Shown in pieces: positions 63,764 through 64,000 of a stretch of 64,000 nucleotides of DNA. A model generated the notes under the pieces. The model had not been told where the DNA came from. It worked only from the letters and a program-made list of their open reading frames with translations, and did not search any database. The stretch covers positions 1 to 64,000 of the forward strand of contig NZ_BBXC01000008.1 in the NCBI RefSeq assembly GCF_001570525.1, in the 5' to 3' direction. The first letter of the stretch is position 1; the number at the start of each line of letters is the position of its first letter. The stretch comes from Herbidospora sakaeratensis (GTDB taxonomy: Bacteria; Actinomycetota; Actinomycetes; Streptosporangiales; Streptosporangiaceae). Made by a program: the position numbers and the translations under genes.

Positions 63764-64000
63764 TCAGAGCCCGGCCAGGACGTCGTGCACGGCGGCGATG
63801 ACCCGGTCCTGCTCGGCGTCGCCGAGCGAGGGGTACATCGGCAGCGAGAAGATCTCCTTCGCGGCCGCCTCGGTCACCGGCAGGGAGCCCTCGCGGTAGC
63901 CGAGGTGGGCGAAGCCCGACTGGGTGTGCACCGGCCACGGGTAGCTGATGTTCAGCGAGACGCCGTGGCCCCTGAGCGCCTCCATGACGCGGTCGCGTTC
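63764..64000 (-). CDS. DegT/DnrJ/EryC1/StrS sugar aminotransferase, C-terminal fragment at window edge
   Basis: Only the last 78 residues are visible; the gene continues beyond 64000. The segment [15 protein letters not shown], then a [20 protein letters not shown] stretch and a final helix, is the typical end of PLP-dependent sugar aminotransferases. It transfers an amino group to a keto-deoxysugar. With a C-3 ketoreductase in the same operon, C-4 amination is more likely than C-3, but the fragment alone cannot show it. First visible gene of the sugar operon. Confidence 0.85.
   Translation of the reverse strand, partial: ERDRVMEALRGHGVSLNISYPWPVHTQSGFAHLGYREGSLPVTEAAAKEIFSLPMYPSLGDAEQDRVIAAVHDVLAGL

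Overview
The window is very GC-rich DNA (about 70% or more, with G/C at nearly every third codon position) from an actinomycete. The gene families present (modular PKS and NRPS, LmbU regulator, MbtH protein, PyrH-like halogenase, TTA-containing regulatory and tailoring genes) fit a Streptomyces- or Streptosporangiaceae-type organism. The exact genus cannot be read from the sequence. Most of the window is one large biosynthetic locus that runs off both ends.

Layout. (1) 1-9586, + strand: the 3' part of a type I modular PKS with a fully reducing methylmalonyl module (KS-AT-DH-ER-KR-ACP), then a second PKS protein with one minimal malonyl module (KS-AT-ACP) and no thioesterase. A cytochrome P450 converges on it. 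(2) 10855-14059: an apparently catabolic or 2-hydroxyacid operon with mandelate racemase, a ketopantoate-reductase-family dehydrogenase and an FMN lactate/mandelate-oxidase-type enzyme. (3) 14054-17447: two tandem secreted paralogues and two tandem small membrane-protein paralogues. (4) 17773-21098: a MacB/LolD-type ABC exporter. (5) 21151-23728: a LmbU-family regulator, a YtrA-type GntR regulator with a TTA codon, and a membrane protein. (6) 23701-29329, - strand operon: sugar C-3-methyltransferase, MppJ-like arylpyruvate beta-methyltransferase, PyrH-like tryptophan 5-halogenase, flavin reductase, cation/proton antiporter. (7) 29529-34002, + strand: TobZ/NodU-type O-carbamoyltransferase, sulfotransferase and a two-component system. 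(8) 56239-34007, - strand operon of about 22 kb with overlapping or nearly abutting genes: sbnA and sbnB (L-2,3-diaminopropionate), mbtH, a four-module NRPS, a two-module NRPS with thioesterase, an ornithine-carbamoyltransferase-like enzyme, and dTDP-glucose 4,6-dehydratase. (9) 56464-59540, + strand: HpaB-type flavin monooxygenase and a membrane GT39-type glycosyltransferase. (10) 64000-59593, - strand: deoxysugar genes (aminotransferase, 2,3-dehydratase, GT1 glycosyltransferase, 3,5-epimerase, 3-ketoreductase).

How it may work together (inference). The NRPS genes encode six modules whose A-domain codes read as Gly, Asx-like, Gln-like, a code with an acidic residue suited to a diamino acid, Thr, and one unassigned. 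Diaminopropionate is made by SbnA/SbnB and may be carbamoylated by the OTC-like protein encoded directly behind the NRPS, giving beta-ureidoalanine, a glutamine isostere. Chlorotryptophan and a beta-methylated aromatic residue are apparently also made. The product is probably glycosylated with a 3-C-methyl amino-deoxysugar and possibly with a second, polyprenyl-phosphate-derived sugar, and may be O-carbamoylated and sulfated. How the polyketide joins the peptide is not visible: the PKS ends without a thioesterase and the NRPS begins with A-T and no condensation domain. The two divergent promoter regions of the tailoring/NRPS block carry an identical 18-bp sequence containing a 16-bp inverted repeat, a strong candidate for a cluster-wide operator. 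I could not match the cluster to a known compound.
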